Shown here piece after piece: positions 14,264-25,000 of a stretch of 25,127 nt of DNA. The notes under the pieces are model-generated. The model saw nothing but the letters and a program-made list of their open reading frames with translations, searched no databases and was not told the DNA's origin. Position 1 is the stretch's first letter. Every line of letters begins with the position of its first letter. The stretch is taken from positions 1 through 25,127 of the forward strand of contig CAZMFZ010000045.1 of the NCBI GenBank assembly GCA_964565665.1. The letters run 5' to 3'. The position numbers were made by a program, and so were the translations under genes. This DNA is from CAZMFZ01 sp964565665. GTDB lineage: Bacteria; Bacteroidota; Bacteroidia; Cytophagales; UBA9547.

Positions 14264-17200
14264 CTATTCTATTACTAACTTTTTCATAAACACATCTCCA
14301 CCTTTGGTTACGCTCACTACATAAATTCCTTTGCTAAATGAGCTGGAATTAAATGAAGTAGTTCCCGTAATCACGCTCGATTCTATCAATTTGCCTTGCA
14401 GATCGAAAATGTCGACATTCGCTACGCCATTTACAGAAATAAAGAATAAGCCCAAGGTTGGATTTGGATAAACCGATACCAATTGCTCAATACCTGATTG
14501 TGTGGCCAATGTTTGACTAGTTATTGAAATAGTAAGTGACCCAATTATTGTTGTATTGGTTGATAGTTTTCCAGTTACTATTACAGTTCCATCAGCTAAA
14601 GCTGTCAACAAGCCTGATACAGTATTAATAGAAGCGATGGAATTGTCAGATACGCTATAGACAACAGTGGATGAAGAACCAGTAACTGAAGCTGTAATCT
14701 GCAACGTTCCATTTGGTGTATTGATCTTATTTGCAGGAGCAATCAAAACAATAGAAGGAACAATTGTTACACTATTAGCCTTGAAAGCAACTTCATACAT
14801 GCCTGATATTCCTGTTGTGCTTATTGACGTAGCCGTAATGGTTACCGTGCCTAATGATAGAGCTCTAACAACACCAGAACCAGATACTGTAGCTATAGCG
14901 GTGTTTGAAGAACTCCATTTAACAGCTTGAAAAGAAGCATTGGCGGGAAGCACAGCAGCAGAAAGTGTAGCAGTTCCCAAACCTAAAACTGAAGTAGGAC
15001 CAGAGATAATAATGCTTGTAACATCTATTGGCAATATCTGAATCACCAAAGTTCCTTTTACTGAAGGGTTGCTAACTGAAGTGGCCGTAATAGTGACTAT
15101 GCCTAAATTGATGGCAGAAACAACACCTGCACTGTTTACTGTTGCAAATGAACTGTTAGAAGTACTCCAAGTCAATGAACCATCGCTTGGGCTGCTTGGT
15201 GATACTATTCCTGTAAGTGTTGCGGTATTGCCTTTGATAATACTGCTTACTCCTGATACACTCACACCAGTCACAGGTACAATTACGGTGATTACTTTGG
15301 TCGCCTTCACCGCACTATTTAAACCATAAGTAGCGGTAATGGTAACAGTGCCTAACGCAATACCTGATAGAGTTCCATTGGTTACAGAAGCAACAGCTGC
15401 GTTTGAAGAGCTCCAATTAACGCCAAATTGATTGGTTGCCAATGGTGCATAAGTAACTGAAAGCACGGTTGACTCTGAAATATTTACACTGCCAGAAGTT
15501 GCTCCAGTAATGGCTAAGCCTGTAGCTGTAACCGCAGCAGGAATTATAGTAAGTACATAATTGCTACTCAATGCAATGGGTAATGATATAGACCCTGTGA
15601 TTGTAACTGTTCCAGATTGATTTCCACCAACGGTCAATAAACCCGATGTTGGATCAATAGAAGCGTTTCCATCAGGAATCGAAACTGAGCTCCAAGAGAC
15701 ATTGCCTGCATTGGCAGAAGTAATCATACTTTTAAATTGAACTGTAGAACCGTTTCCTAAAATAGTGGTGATATTGCCCACCGGATTAATAGCAACTTTA
15801 ACTCCTGGAACAGCTGCCTGATAGGTAGTTGCAATACGTATTTCATCAATTGCTCCGCTACCTTCAAAACTGGCATCACCATTTGCATCATTACCCGTAC
15901 TCCATGCTAAATTTGAAAATCCACTTGTGTTGGCATCAAANNNNNNNNNNNNNNNNNNNNNNNNNNNNNNNNNNNNNNNNNNNNNNNNNNNNNNNNNNNN
16001 NNNNNNNNNNNNNNNNNNNNNNNNNNNNNNNNNNNNNNNNCATCATTACCCGTACTCCATGCTAAATTTGAAAATCCACTTGTGTTGGCATCAAAGCCAC
16101 TAAATAAAATAGGCCCAATAGAAGGTGTAGAAGGTTCATTTCCATCCAATGTTGGATTAACATAGCCTGTAATAGTGTGTTCTGTAGCACCAAATGCTAT
16201 TTTCAATACCATCAAATTGCTGGCATTTTTTACTATTGTGACTTCAGCACCAGTAAAGGATGTATTGTTACCCTCCAAAATTTGAATTGGAAAAGGTCCT
16301 CCATACACACTGCCAGAATTAGCAAAATAGCCAAATTCAACCATTTTGTTGCCACTACCATTAAATGGGTTGGTTCCATTGAATAGTGATAAAGTGACTT
16401 CATGATCTAAATAATCGGCAGTTTTAGCCAATACAAAACCTGTGTATAGTGTTTTACCTGATTTACCTATGGTATTATCTGTATTGATAAATGAAGCTAT
16501 TTTAGGGTCATTCAAATCAATAGAGCGAACTACGGGTAAGCCACCTTCATTACTCTGACCACCAACGAAATAATTACCCCTAGATGCTAACCCAGCATAA
16601 TCTAATACGGGTGAATTTTTAATGCTAAATTTGTTGGCATTGCTATTCGAACCACCATTATCACCCAATGAAATATTTCCAGTGAAACCTATGCCTCCTG
16701 CAATTTTTGATAGCACAACTTTCCCTTCTTCATAGTCGAAAGGTTCGTAAACCAATAATTCGTTTGGAATATTTCCTGTAAATTGATCAAGAGTGTAATC
16801 GATTTTTTTGGAAGTATTACCTGCATTAAAGTTTATTTGTCCATAAACTGTGGCATATTTTGTATTAGTTAAAGCAGTAACTGTAATTACAGAAACGCCT
16901 GATAAAATAGAAGAGGGCAAAACAGAAGCATTTGCATCACCCACAGCATTCATCGGTACATTGGAAGTAACTGTAACTAATTGTGAGCCTCCAGCCACTG
17001 GGAATGCTAACATTGCAGGATTAGAAGAAAAAACAATGTTGTAACTGGCCGAAATTAAAGCACTGTAGTTTGTACCTGAAATTGAGATCTCGCTTGAAAC
17101 AGGAATGCTATTATTAAAAACAGAAGCGGTGAAAGTAACTACAGTAACGCCAATGTTAATAGTGGCGGGAGAAGCCGTAATGTGCGATGGTGTAGCCACT

Positions 17201-18042
17201 TCTAAGCCGATGGTAGAAGTTACTGTTAAAACACTTTTACTTCCTGCAATATCAAAATTTAATTGATTTGTTGAAATAAAGGTGGAAGGATTGTAGTTGA
17301 AAATACTAGACACCTCTACAGCAGATAGCGCCTTGTCGGTGTAGAACAATAGTTCATCAAGCTGACCTTCGAAGTAACTATTAGTGGAGTTTCCCCAACT
17401 ATCTCCATTTCCAACTACCAAATATCCATTTGCACCGTCCCCTGAAATGGCTGTTGAAGTTGCCTCTTGCACCCCATCTATATACAATTTAAACCCTGAA
17501 GCCGCAGCATGAGTAGCTACTAAATGATGCCAATTCCCGTCATTCACAGAAGTAATTGAACTTTCTACTACTACGCCTCCTCCATCAAACACACCAAATG
17601 CTACCTTTCCATCGTCTTTTAAAACAAATTTTCTGTCGTGGCTTCCTCCTCCTTGTTGGTTGCCTCTGGTAAATAAAACGCCACCTACTGATGAGGTTGT
17701 TTTTATCCAAAAACTAACTGTAAAATCAGGGGTAAAGGTTACCTCATTATCTGATCTGAAATATTGATCTGTTCCGTTCAAAACAATGGCAGAATTAGCT
17801 GAGCTAAATCGGTCGGCAGCATAGGTAGGTGTACCATAAGTAAAAGTAGCAGTACCTCCAACAGCATCATTAATATTTCCCTCAAAATCATATCTGAGAA
17901 ATAAATTGCCTGTTGGTATTTGAGCAAATGCCGATAAGCTTAAAATTAAAACAAGTAAAACATTAAAAACATAATTTTTAATAGTGGCAAATCCATGTTT
18001 AAAGTGTTTTGAAACATAGAAATAAGGAAATGTTTTTTTCAT
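14264..18042 (-). CDS. Large secreted multidomain protein: LamG, Ig-like (BIG2) repeats, T9SS sorting domain (interrupted by an assembly gap)
   Basis: One gene artificially split by the 100-N gap. Removing the duplicated 55 bp and the N run (155 bases) joins AWSTGND to ANGDASF and continues into INPVGNITTILGNGS in frame, giving about 1207 residues. The start is the ATG at 18042 (MKKTFPYFYV), not the upstream TTG at 18066. A signal peptide ends at LSLSAFA before QIPTG. Next come a LamG/concanavalin-like domain (about 50-250, with FTVSFWIKTT and GNWHHLVATH), a long unassigned beta-rich region (about 250-720), five Ig-like BIG2-type repeats (for example WSSSNAAVASV, LGTVTITAT), and a T9SS type A sorting domain (VSVYPNPTLGLFFISVNG to MKKLVIE). 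It probably ends up anchored or released at the cell surface and binds glycans or other cells; no enzyme motif is seen. Confidence 0.85.
15886..15940. repeat. 55-bp contig-end duplicate, left copy
   Basis: Identical to 16041-16095 and ends exactly at the N run. See the assembly finding: it is the same genomic sequence written twice. Confidence 0.95.
15941..16040. other. Assembly gap, 100 N
   Basis: A fixed-size run of N between two contig ends that overlap by 55 identical bases. There is probably no missing sequence here. Confidence 0.98.
16041..16095. repeat. 55-bp contig-end duplicate, right copy
   Basis: Begins exactly after the N run and repeats 15886-15940 base for base. Confidence 0.95.
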
Positions 18043-18129
18043 AAAATAATAATTAGAAGTTAACAAAAGATAGATTGAATTTTATTAAGAATAAATTGAA
18101 TTTTTTGAACCCAAATGTAAATACTTTGA

Positions 18130-18157
18130 CAAAGCTAGACCTTCGCTATTTGTTCAA
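18130..18157 (-). promoter_or_regulatory. Promoter candidate for the LamG/BIG2 gene
   Basis: On the minus strand TTG (18155-18157) is followed after 17 bases by TAGCTTTG (18130-18137), an exact TAnnTTTG match. A second match, TACATTTG, lies at 18112-18119 without a -33 element. The ATG is at 18042, leaving a leader of about 80 bases. Confidence 0.5.
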
Positions 18158-18178
18158 TAAAGTGTGTCAAATGTTCAA
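18151..18178 (-). promoter_or_regulatory. Direct repeat TTGAACA x2 upstream of the LamG/BIG2 gene
   Basis: TGTTCAA occurs at 18151-18157 and 18172-18178 (plus-strand reading), 21 bases apart, overlapping and just upstream of the -33 region. The same arrangement occurs upstream of the neighbouring giant gene (21881-21908). Candidate activator site. Confidence 0.4.
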
Positions 18179-18206
18179 AATGAGCTTTGGGAATAATAGC
18201 AATCAA

Positions 18207-18235
18207 CTTTTCCAAAGGTTTAAACTTCGGAAAAG
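18207..18235. other. Palindrome downstream of the GH-like giant gene
   Basis: An 11-bp stem with one mismatch (18207-18217 with 18225-18235) lies about 30 bases after the stop of the gene at 18267-21800. Without a T-tract on the minus strand, terminator function is uncertain. Confidence 0.5.
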
Positions 18236-18266
18236 ATTTGGAGAGGAATCACCGCTCCTCCTATAC

Positions 18267-21200
18267 CTATTCTCTTATTAACTTTTTCATTATCACCTCT
18301 GCCTCTTTGGTTACTCTCACTATGTAAATTCCTTTGCTATATAAGTTGGAATTAAATGGGGTAGTTCCCGTAATCACGCTCGATTCTATCAATTTGCCTT
18401 GCAGATCGAATATGTCGACATTCGCTACGCCATTTACAGAAATAAAGAATAAGCCCAAGGTTGGATTTGGATAAATGCTGATTTCAGATGTGGCTGATTC
18501 GAAGGTAGTTGTCTTAGTACTGCCGGTTACAGTCAGTAAAAACGATCCTGAGACACCAAGTGAATTCAAACTTGAAGCTGAAATGGTGACTATACCATTA
18601 TTTAAGGCAGTCACTATACCCGTTGCGCTGGTTACCGAAGCAACAGATTCATCGGAGCTTGTCCACAACAAAGATTTGTCTGTAGCATTGGCTGGCAAAA
18701 CTGTGGTGGTAAGTGTAGTTACACTCCCAACTGCCAATATTTTACTTCCATTGATTCCTACCGAGGTTACGCTGATGGGCAAAATATGTATTTCATAAAT
18801 TGTTGAGATTGTAGGTGTGCCCACTGAGGTGGCTGTGATGCTTACCATTCCCACATTTAACGCTTTGAGCAAACCTCCTGAGCCTGATATGCTGGCAATG
18901 GAAATGTTTGATGATTTCCAAGTAACGGCTTTGTTTGTAGCAGTAGATGGAAGTATAGATGCCGATAATTGGCTACTTGCACCTTTGTAAACAAAAGCAT
19001 TGCCAAAAATAGAAATTGAAATTGCAGGAATTGGACTGATAATCAATACAATCTGACCGCTAGGACCATCAAGAGATGTTGCCGTAATGGTAACGGTGCC
19101 TACCATGAGTGCAGATACAACACCCGAACTATTAACCGTAGCAAAAGTGGAATTGGAAGATTGCCAATTAAGAGTTGCATTTGAAGCATCTAGCGGCTGA
19201 ACTATTCCTAATAATGTGGTGGTTTGTCCCACCATTAATGACGCTTGTCCGGTAACAGATACTGCCGAAACGGGCACAACCACAGTAATGGCTTTAGTAG
19301 CCATTATTTCATTATTCAATACATACAATGCTGTTATGGTTACGTTTCCCAATGATAAGCCAGACACTGTTCCGTTATTTACAGAAGCAATAGCAGGATT
19401 GGAAGAAGACCATTCTACCCCGAATTGGTTTGCTGATAGAGGTGAATAGGCTATAGAGTATACAGCCGATTGGTTGATATTTACATTAGCCGCTCCATTG
19501 ATGGTTATTCCAGTTGCTGAAATATCTCCCATAGGTTCTGAGCTTACAGAGCCTACTGAAATATAATCAATATTGGGACCTCCGGTGTCTCCTGCATCCC
19601 ATTTGAGTGCAATGGTGTTGTTCCCTACATCGAAACTTAATGATTCATTTACATTCAGCCAGGTGTCCCAGCCGGAAGTAGGGAAGGAAATTTGCTTTAC
19701 CTTTTGGCCATTAAAATATAGACTTGTTGCAATAGTAGATCCCGGACCAGCATATCGTATTTCTACGGGGCGACTTCCTGCAATTGTTGTGTTGACTGTA
19801 AATGTAACTGTTGCTCCTTCGCCTGGTAAACCTGCAAATCCTGCCCCCAAATAGCCTGAATGATCGCTCCATACATCTGCACCACCAGTTAATGCGGCAT
19901 TTTCGCCTTGGTAAATTAAGGTGGGGCCGCCTAGGCAACCGGATGTGGTGATATTGGAAATCAAGCTGGCTGCAGATGAATTGCCATCAGCATCTTTCGC
20001 TTTTACCGTGATGTCATAATCGGTATCGCACTTTAATCCTTTAATATTTATTGAAGTTGTGGTAGTGCTGCCCGCAAAGCTTTGGTCTTTATAAACATAG
20101 TATTTTGTCACGCCTACATTGTCAGTAGCAGCCATCCATGACAATGAAAAAGATTTATCATCAATGTTTGTAATAATAAGGTCAGTTGGTGAAGTGGGTG
20201 CTTCCGTGTCGCCTCCGCCACCTCCTACACCTTGTATCACTTCTTTGACAGCCTCATATTTATATCTGGTAGCCACTGGTTGATTGTAGCTTTCGATCAA
20301 TCCCCAAGAACCGTATTTGCTATTTGGACCGCAAGAGGAATAAAGCATCATCAGCCCTCCAACATTGTCTTTCCAATAGTTCAAGTATTCTAGGTAAAGT
20401 GTTTTCATTCGCTCGTCTCTGTTGGCGGGTATCAACACTGCCAAATCCAATGGTTCATTTTGTGCATAAGAACTATAATGTTGACCAGCTTCATAAGTAC
20501 CATACTCCAAACCGTTAGCTGTGGCATAAGCCTTTTGAGAACTCATGATATCTTTGTCTCGTTGCAAATCTTCACCAAATGCACCATCGAAAAGCTCGTC
20601 AACCGAGGTAGGATCAGTAGCACTTTGGTCCCATATATAAGGTGCGTTGGCGTAAAATTCTGGTTTTACACCTGCCGGGTTGTATTGAGAACTATTGAAC
20701 CAAGTGTTGATAGCAAGGTTTATCCAATATTCAGGATTGATGCTGGTAGTTTGCCAAGCGAAAACATTAATTACCCGGTCTTTTCCTGTTCCATACACAT
20801 CTTCCCATAGTTTGTATATTTCCCCACTTCTGTAAACATAGTATTCCAAAGCACCATCAGTAGTTAAGCCTAAAGCCTCACCTTGATCTCTGCTATAGCT
20901 GGCTTGCGGAAAAGCCCAGTTCCATACTTCGTTGGAGTATTCAAGATATACTTTCAATGCTGGTTTCAATCTCATTTTTACCCGCTGTGCAATCTTGGTA
21001 ACGCATTCATCAGATGCCTTATGTGGCAATGAAATCCACATGTCTTTATTCATTTGATTGCAAAGATCAATGGCCAAATCTAAAGAGCCGCCAGATGCAT
21101 CAGAAGAAAACACAACTCCAGCCTCGTTATATCCTGATTGTGAAATATAGCCTGCAGGTTTTACTTGCGAATAATTAACTATAGGAGAAGCATTAATGCC

Positions 21201-21800
21201 CATCCAATCCATAAACCGAAAGGTTGAGAACATAGACCAATTTTCTATGTAGGTGGGATGCAAAGGTTCGGCTGCGTAATTGTCCTCAAATCCCGGCATT
21301 ATTATTCTTAGATTTTTCAAATAATTGGAAGAATTGGTAGTGGTAATTTCAAATCCAAACCATTCGTAGTTTCCATGGCTAATAGTCCATATCTGATGGC
21401 CATTTCCTAAATTCTGCTTCAATGTTTCATTATCTGTTCTGCCAACCAAAGTGCCTTCGCCATCGAAAAAAATATGATAATCGCCAGTGGGCCATATTTG
21501 ACCTGTACCGGATCCAAAACCTAATTTGATAGTTTGCCCAGCATTCAAATATTTAGCATAGCCATTGGTATCAAACTGAGCCTCTAAAAAACCAACACCA
21601 TTTCGCTCGGCTTGCATAAGCTTGGCGATGTCTTTATAGGTAAATTCTGTAGTATTTGGCGTAAATGTGGAAACGTTGATACCAAAACTAGCTGGTTGAG
21701 CGAAAGAGAGCGTTGAATGTAAAAGAAACAATGTAAAGACTAAATATGTGCTTTTTCCTGATAGGAATTGTACAAACTGTGGTTGATGCTTAGTGTTCAT
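18267..21800 (-). CDS. Large secreted protein: glycoside-hydrolase-like barrel, FN3, CBM6/35-like module, four BIG2 repeats, T9SS sorting domain
   Basis: A 1177-residue protein. A signal peptide (residues 1-34, ending HSTLSFA before QPAS) is followed by a catalytic-looking domain (about 40-525). That domain has YLEYSNEVWNW, with Glu291 after Asn as in clan GH-A acid/base sites, and YEAGQHYSSY with Glu437 as possible nucleophile; these roles are inferred and I cannot assign a GH family. Next come an FN3 domain (about 530-617, DTEAPTSPTDL), a CBM6/35-like module (about 628-747, YQGENAALTGG to GGPNIDYISV), four Ig-like BIG2 repeats (about 755-1095) and a T9SS type A sorting domain (ISIYPNPTLGLFFISVNG to MKKLIRE). 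It is likely exported by the type IX system to the surface to bind and perhaps cleave polysaccharide. The barrel is about 80% identical by eye to that of the next gene. Confidence 0.87.
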   Translation of the reverse strand: MNTKHQPQFVQFLSGKSTYLVFTLFLLHSTLSFAQPASFGINVSTFTPNTTEFTYKDIAKLMQAERNGVGFLEAQFDTNGYAKYLNAGQTIKLGFGSGTGQIWPTGDYHIFFDGEGTLVGRTDNETLKQNLGNGHQIWTISHGNYEWFGFEITTTNSSNYLKNLRIIMPGFEDNYAAEPLHPTYIENWSMFSTFRFMDWMGINASPIVNYSQVKPAGYISQSGYNEAGVVFSSDASGGSLDLAIDLCNQMNKDMWISLPHKASDECVTKIAQRVKMRLKPALKVYLEYSNEVWNWAFPQASYSRDQGEALGLTTDGALEYYVYRSGEIYKLWEDVYGTGKDRVINVFAWQTTSINPEYWINLAINTWFNSSQYNPAGVKPEFYANAPYIWDQSATDPTSVDELFDGAFGEDLQRDKDIMSSQKAYATANGLEYGTYEAGQHYSSYAQNEPLDLAVLIPANRDERMKTLYLEYLNYWKDNVGGLMMLYSSCGPNSKYGSWGLIESYNQPVATRYKYEAVKEVIQGVGGGGGDTEAPTSPTDLIITNIDDKSFSLSWMAATDNVGVTKYYVYKDQSFAGSTTTTSINIKGLKCDTDYDITVKAKDADGNSSAASLISNITTSGCLGGPTLIYQGENAALTGGADVWSDHSGYLGAGFAGLPGEGATVTFTVNTTIAGSRPVEIRYAGPGSTIATSLYFNGQKVKQISFPTSGWDTWLNVNESLSFDVGNNTIALKWDAGDTGGPNIDYISVGSVSSEPMGDISATGITINGAANVNINQSAVYSIAYSPLSANQFGVEWSSSNPAIASVNNGTVSGLSLGNVTITALYVLNNEIMATKAITVVVPVSAVSVTGQASLMVGQTTTLLGIVQPLDASNATLNWQSSNSTFATVNSSGVVSALMVGTVTITATSLDGPSGQIVLIISPIPAISISIFGNAFVYKGASSQLSASILPSTATNKAVTWKSSNISIASISGSGGLLKALNVGMVSITATSVGTPTISTIYEIHILPISVTSVGINGSKILAVGSVTTLTTTVLPANATDKSLLWTSSDESVASVTSATGIVTALNNGIVTISASSLNSLGVSGSFLLTVTGSTKTTTFESATSEISIYPNPTLGLFFISVNGVANVDIFDLQGKLIESSVITGTTPFNSNLYSKGIYIVRVTKEAEVIMKKLIRE

Positions 21801-21841
21801 TATGTAGTACTTCGTTAAGATAAAATTGAATTATTCGTATG

Positions 21842-21849
21842 CAAATTTA
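21842..21849 (-). promoter_or_regulatory. -7 box (TAAATTTG) upstream of the GH-like giant gene
   Basis: Exact TAnnTTTG match on the minus strand, 41 bases before the ATG at 21800. No TTG is found at the usual -33 distance. An upstream direct repeat is listed separately. Confidence 0.45.
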
Positions 21850-21880
21850 GCGTAATCAAATAGCCGACACATTCTATATA

Positions 21881-21908
21881 AGTTCAATAGTATTCGACAG
21901 TTGTTCAA
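21881..21908 (-). promoter_or_regulatory. Direct repeat TTGAAC(A/T) x2 upstream of the GH-like giant gene
   Basis: AGTTCAA at 21881-21887 and TGTTCAA at 21902-21908 (plus-strand reading) have the same 21-base period as the pair at 18151-18178. The neighbouring bases also agree (GTTCAATA, then TGTTCAAA). Confidence 0.4.
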
Positions 21909-22011
21909 AGTATGGTTTTTTGCTTGAATAAAGCGCTCTTCGGGCTTGTCGAATATCATCCTAAGCTTGTTGAAAGACAGCTTGACAATAAATTTGCATT
22001 GGCTTGGATAC

Positions 22012-22044
22012 AAAAAAAATCCGATGCCAAAGGCACCGGATTTT
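22012..22044 (-). terminator. Rho-independent terminator of the third giant gene
   Basis: On the minus strand a 12-bp stem with one G-U pair (22032-22043 with 22017-22028, loop of three) is followed by eight Ts (complement of 22012-22019). It lies about 25 bases after the stop at 22069. Confidence 0.85.
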
Positions 22045-22068
22045 CTACTCTTATTATTACTATAACTA

Positions 22069-25000
22069 CTATTCTATTACTAACTTTTTCATAACCACAT
22101 CTCCATCTTTGGTTACTCTCACTACATAAATTCCTTTGCTAAATGAGCTGGAATTAAATGAGGTAGATCCTGAAATCATTGCAGATTCCAACATCTTACC
22201 TTGCAAATCAAATATATCAACAAGTGCAGCTCCGTCAGTTGAAACGAAGAATGTACCAGATGCTGGATTTGGGTAAATGCCAATGGCACTATTTAAATTT
22301 TCAGCAGCCTCTCTTGCGCCCACTCCAGTTACAGAAATATTATCAATATTGATTCCGCCAGTATCTCCAGCATCCCATTTGAAAGCAATGGTATTGCTAC
22401 CATTATTCAGAGTCAATGCTTCAGAAGTTACTACCCAAGTGTCCCATCCATTGGTAGCAAATGATTTTTGTTTGATTTTAGTGCCATTTACATAAATGCT
22501 AGTGGTTTTAGCTGGAGTATTGCCTGCAAACTTAATGGCAACTGTCTTGCTGCCTGCTGCTGTTACGTTTACATTAAAAGTTACCGTAGCACCCACCTCT
22601 GGCATACCTGCAAAGCCCGTTCCAGAATATCCAGCATGATCGTCCCATATTCCTGCACCACCAGTCAATGCGGCATTTTCACCTTCATAAACTGAAGTAG
22701 TGCTTCCGCTGCAAGCAGAGGTTGTAACATTCAGAGTAGAACTAGAAGCGGATGCATTTCCTGCGGCATCTTTTGCTTTTAGCGTCATGGCATAGGCAGT
22801 GCCACATGCTAAACCCGATACATTAAAAGTGGTTGCGGTAGGCGTGCCAATAGAAGTACCTCCTCTGAAAACTTCATAACCAGTTACCCCAACATTATCT
22901 GTAGAAGCTGTCCAATTCAATGTAAAGCTGGTTTGCGTGATACTAGCAGAAGATAACGAAGTTGGTGCAGTCGGTGCTTGCGTATCAGTGCTTCCTCCAG
23001 TTACAGAAATATTATCAATATTGATTCCGCCAGTATCTCCAGCATCCCATTTGAAAGCAATGGTATTGCTACCATTATTCAGAGTCAATGCTTCAGAAGT
23101 TACTACCCAAGTGTCCCATCCATTGGTAGCAAATGATTTTTGTTTGATTTTAGTGCCATTTACATAAATGCTAGTGGTTTTAGCTGGAGTATTGCCTGCA
23201 AACTTAATGGCAACTGTCTTGCTGCCTGCTGCTGTTACGTTTACATTAAAAGTTACCGTAGCACCCACCTCTGGCATACCTGCAAAGCCCGTTCCAGAAT
23301 ATCCAGCATGATCGTCCCATATTCCTGCACCACCAGTCAATGCGGCATTTTCACCTTCATAAACTGAAGTAGTGCTTCCGCTGCAAGCAGAGGTTGTAAC
23401 ATTCAGAGTAGAACTAGAAGCGGATGCATTTCCTGCGGCATCTTTTGCTTTTAGCGTCATGGCATAGGCAGTGCCACATGCTAAACCCGATACATTAAAA
23501 GTGGTTGCGGTAGGCGTGCCAATAGAAGTACCTCCTCTGAAAACTTCATAACCAGTTACCCCAACATTATCTGTAGAAGCTGTCCAATTCAATGTAAAGC
23601 TGGTTTGCGTGATACTAGCAGAAGATAACGAAGTTGGTGCAGTCGGTGCTTGTGTGTCAGTGCTGCCACCAGTATAAGAATTAATGTTAACTCCTGTAGG
23701 TACCGAAATAGTGCTTATTCCAGGGCCTGTCCAACCGATAGCTGCATTGTCGCCTCCTCCACCTTCTTTATGCAATAATTCGAAATAGTAACTTTGACCT
23801 GCCACTAAAGCTCTAGCGGCTGATTGTTGGCTTGCATAAGTGTTCCAAGTTCTTGGTGCTGCCCAACCTGATACATTGGCTATTTTTACTTTATTTGATG
23901 GTGAATTATTGGTACTCAAATAAAACTCTCCGTCATCATCAGTAGCGATATAGAATGTATAATTTCCTGAGGTAGATGGAATGATGTAACCACGAATTCT
24001 GGCTCCAAAGCTCTCGTCTCTATTGGTTGGTGCTTCCAGTAAAGTGAGGTTTTGAGTTCCAGTGGGGGCAGACGAGAAATTAACAGCCGACAAATTAGTG
24101 CCGCCAATATTTGACCAATATTCATAAGTAAGCGAACCATCTCCATTAGCAGAGCCACCACTACCGCTGCAAGCTGAAGTCGTTACATTCGAAGCAGAAC
24201 TAGCAGAAGAAATATTTCCTGCTGCGTCTTTTGCTCTTACCGTCATTCCATAAGCTGTAGCACAAGTTAATCCTGTTACATTTAATGAAGTTGAAGAAGC
24301 ATTTCCAACAAACGTTGAGCCTCGGTAAACATCATAACTAGAAACTCCTACATTGTCAGTAGCTGCATTCCACGATAATGTGAATGAAGTTTGTGCAATA
24401 CTAGAAGAACTAAGTGCTGTGGGTGCAGTTGGTGCTTGTGTGTCGCCACCGCCTCCTAAACTGGCAATCACATTCTTAACCGCTTGATATTTATAAGAGG
24501 TAGCTGGATTTTGGTTATAATACTCCAACAAACCCCAAGAACCGAATTTACTGTAAGGCCCCGTAGAGCTGTATAGCATCATTAGCCCTCCAATATTATT
24601 TTTCCAATAGTTAAGGTAATCTGTATATAAAGTCCCCATTCGTGCATCTCTGTTTGCTGGCACGTACACCGCCAAGTCGAGTGCTTCATTTTGGGCGTAT
24701 GAGCTGTAATGCTGACCAGCTTCATAAGCACCATACTCCAAACCATTGGCTGTGGCATAGGCTTTTTGAGAGGTCATAATATCTTTGGTGTATTGCAAAT
24801 CGGCTGCAGCTCCTGCAAAAAGCTCGTTAACAGACGCGGGATTTGTTGGACTTTGGTCCCATATATAAGGTGCATTGGCATAAAACTCAGGTTTGGCACC
24901 GGCAGGGTTGTATTGGGCACTATTAAACCATGTATTGATAGCAAGGTTTATCCAAGATTCAGGATTGATGCTAGTAGTTTGCCAAGCAAAAACATTAATT

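Noticed and set aside
14264..15781. Separate 505-residue Ig-like protein with its own start
   Set aside because: The supposed start is a GTG inside a frame that continues through the 55-bp overlap into the upstream ORF; it has no signal peptide although it carries a T9SS sorting domain.
14667..24161. Many ORFs of 60-116 codons antisense to or overlapping the giant genes
   Set aside because: They are mirror frames of low-complexity beta-repeat coding sequence, duplicate exactly with the 672-bp repeat, and show no protein-like motifs.
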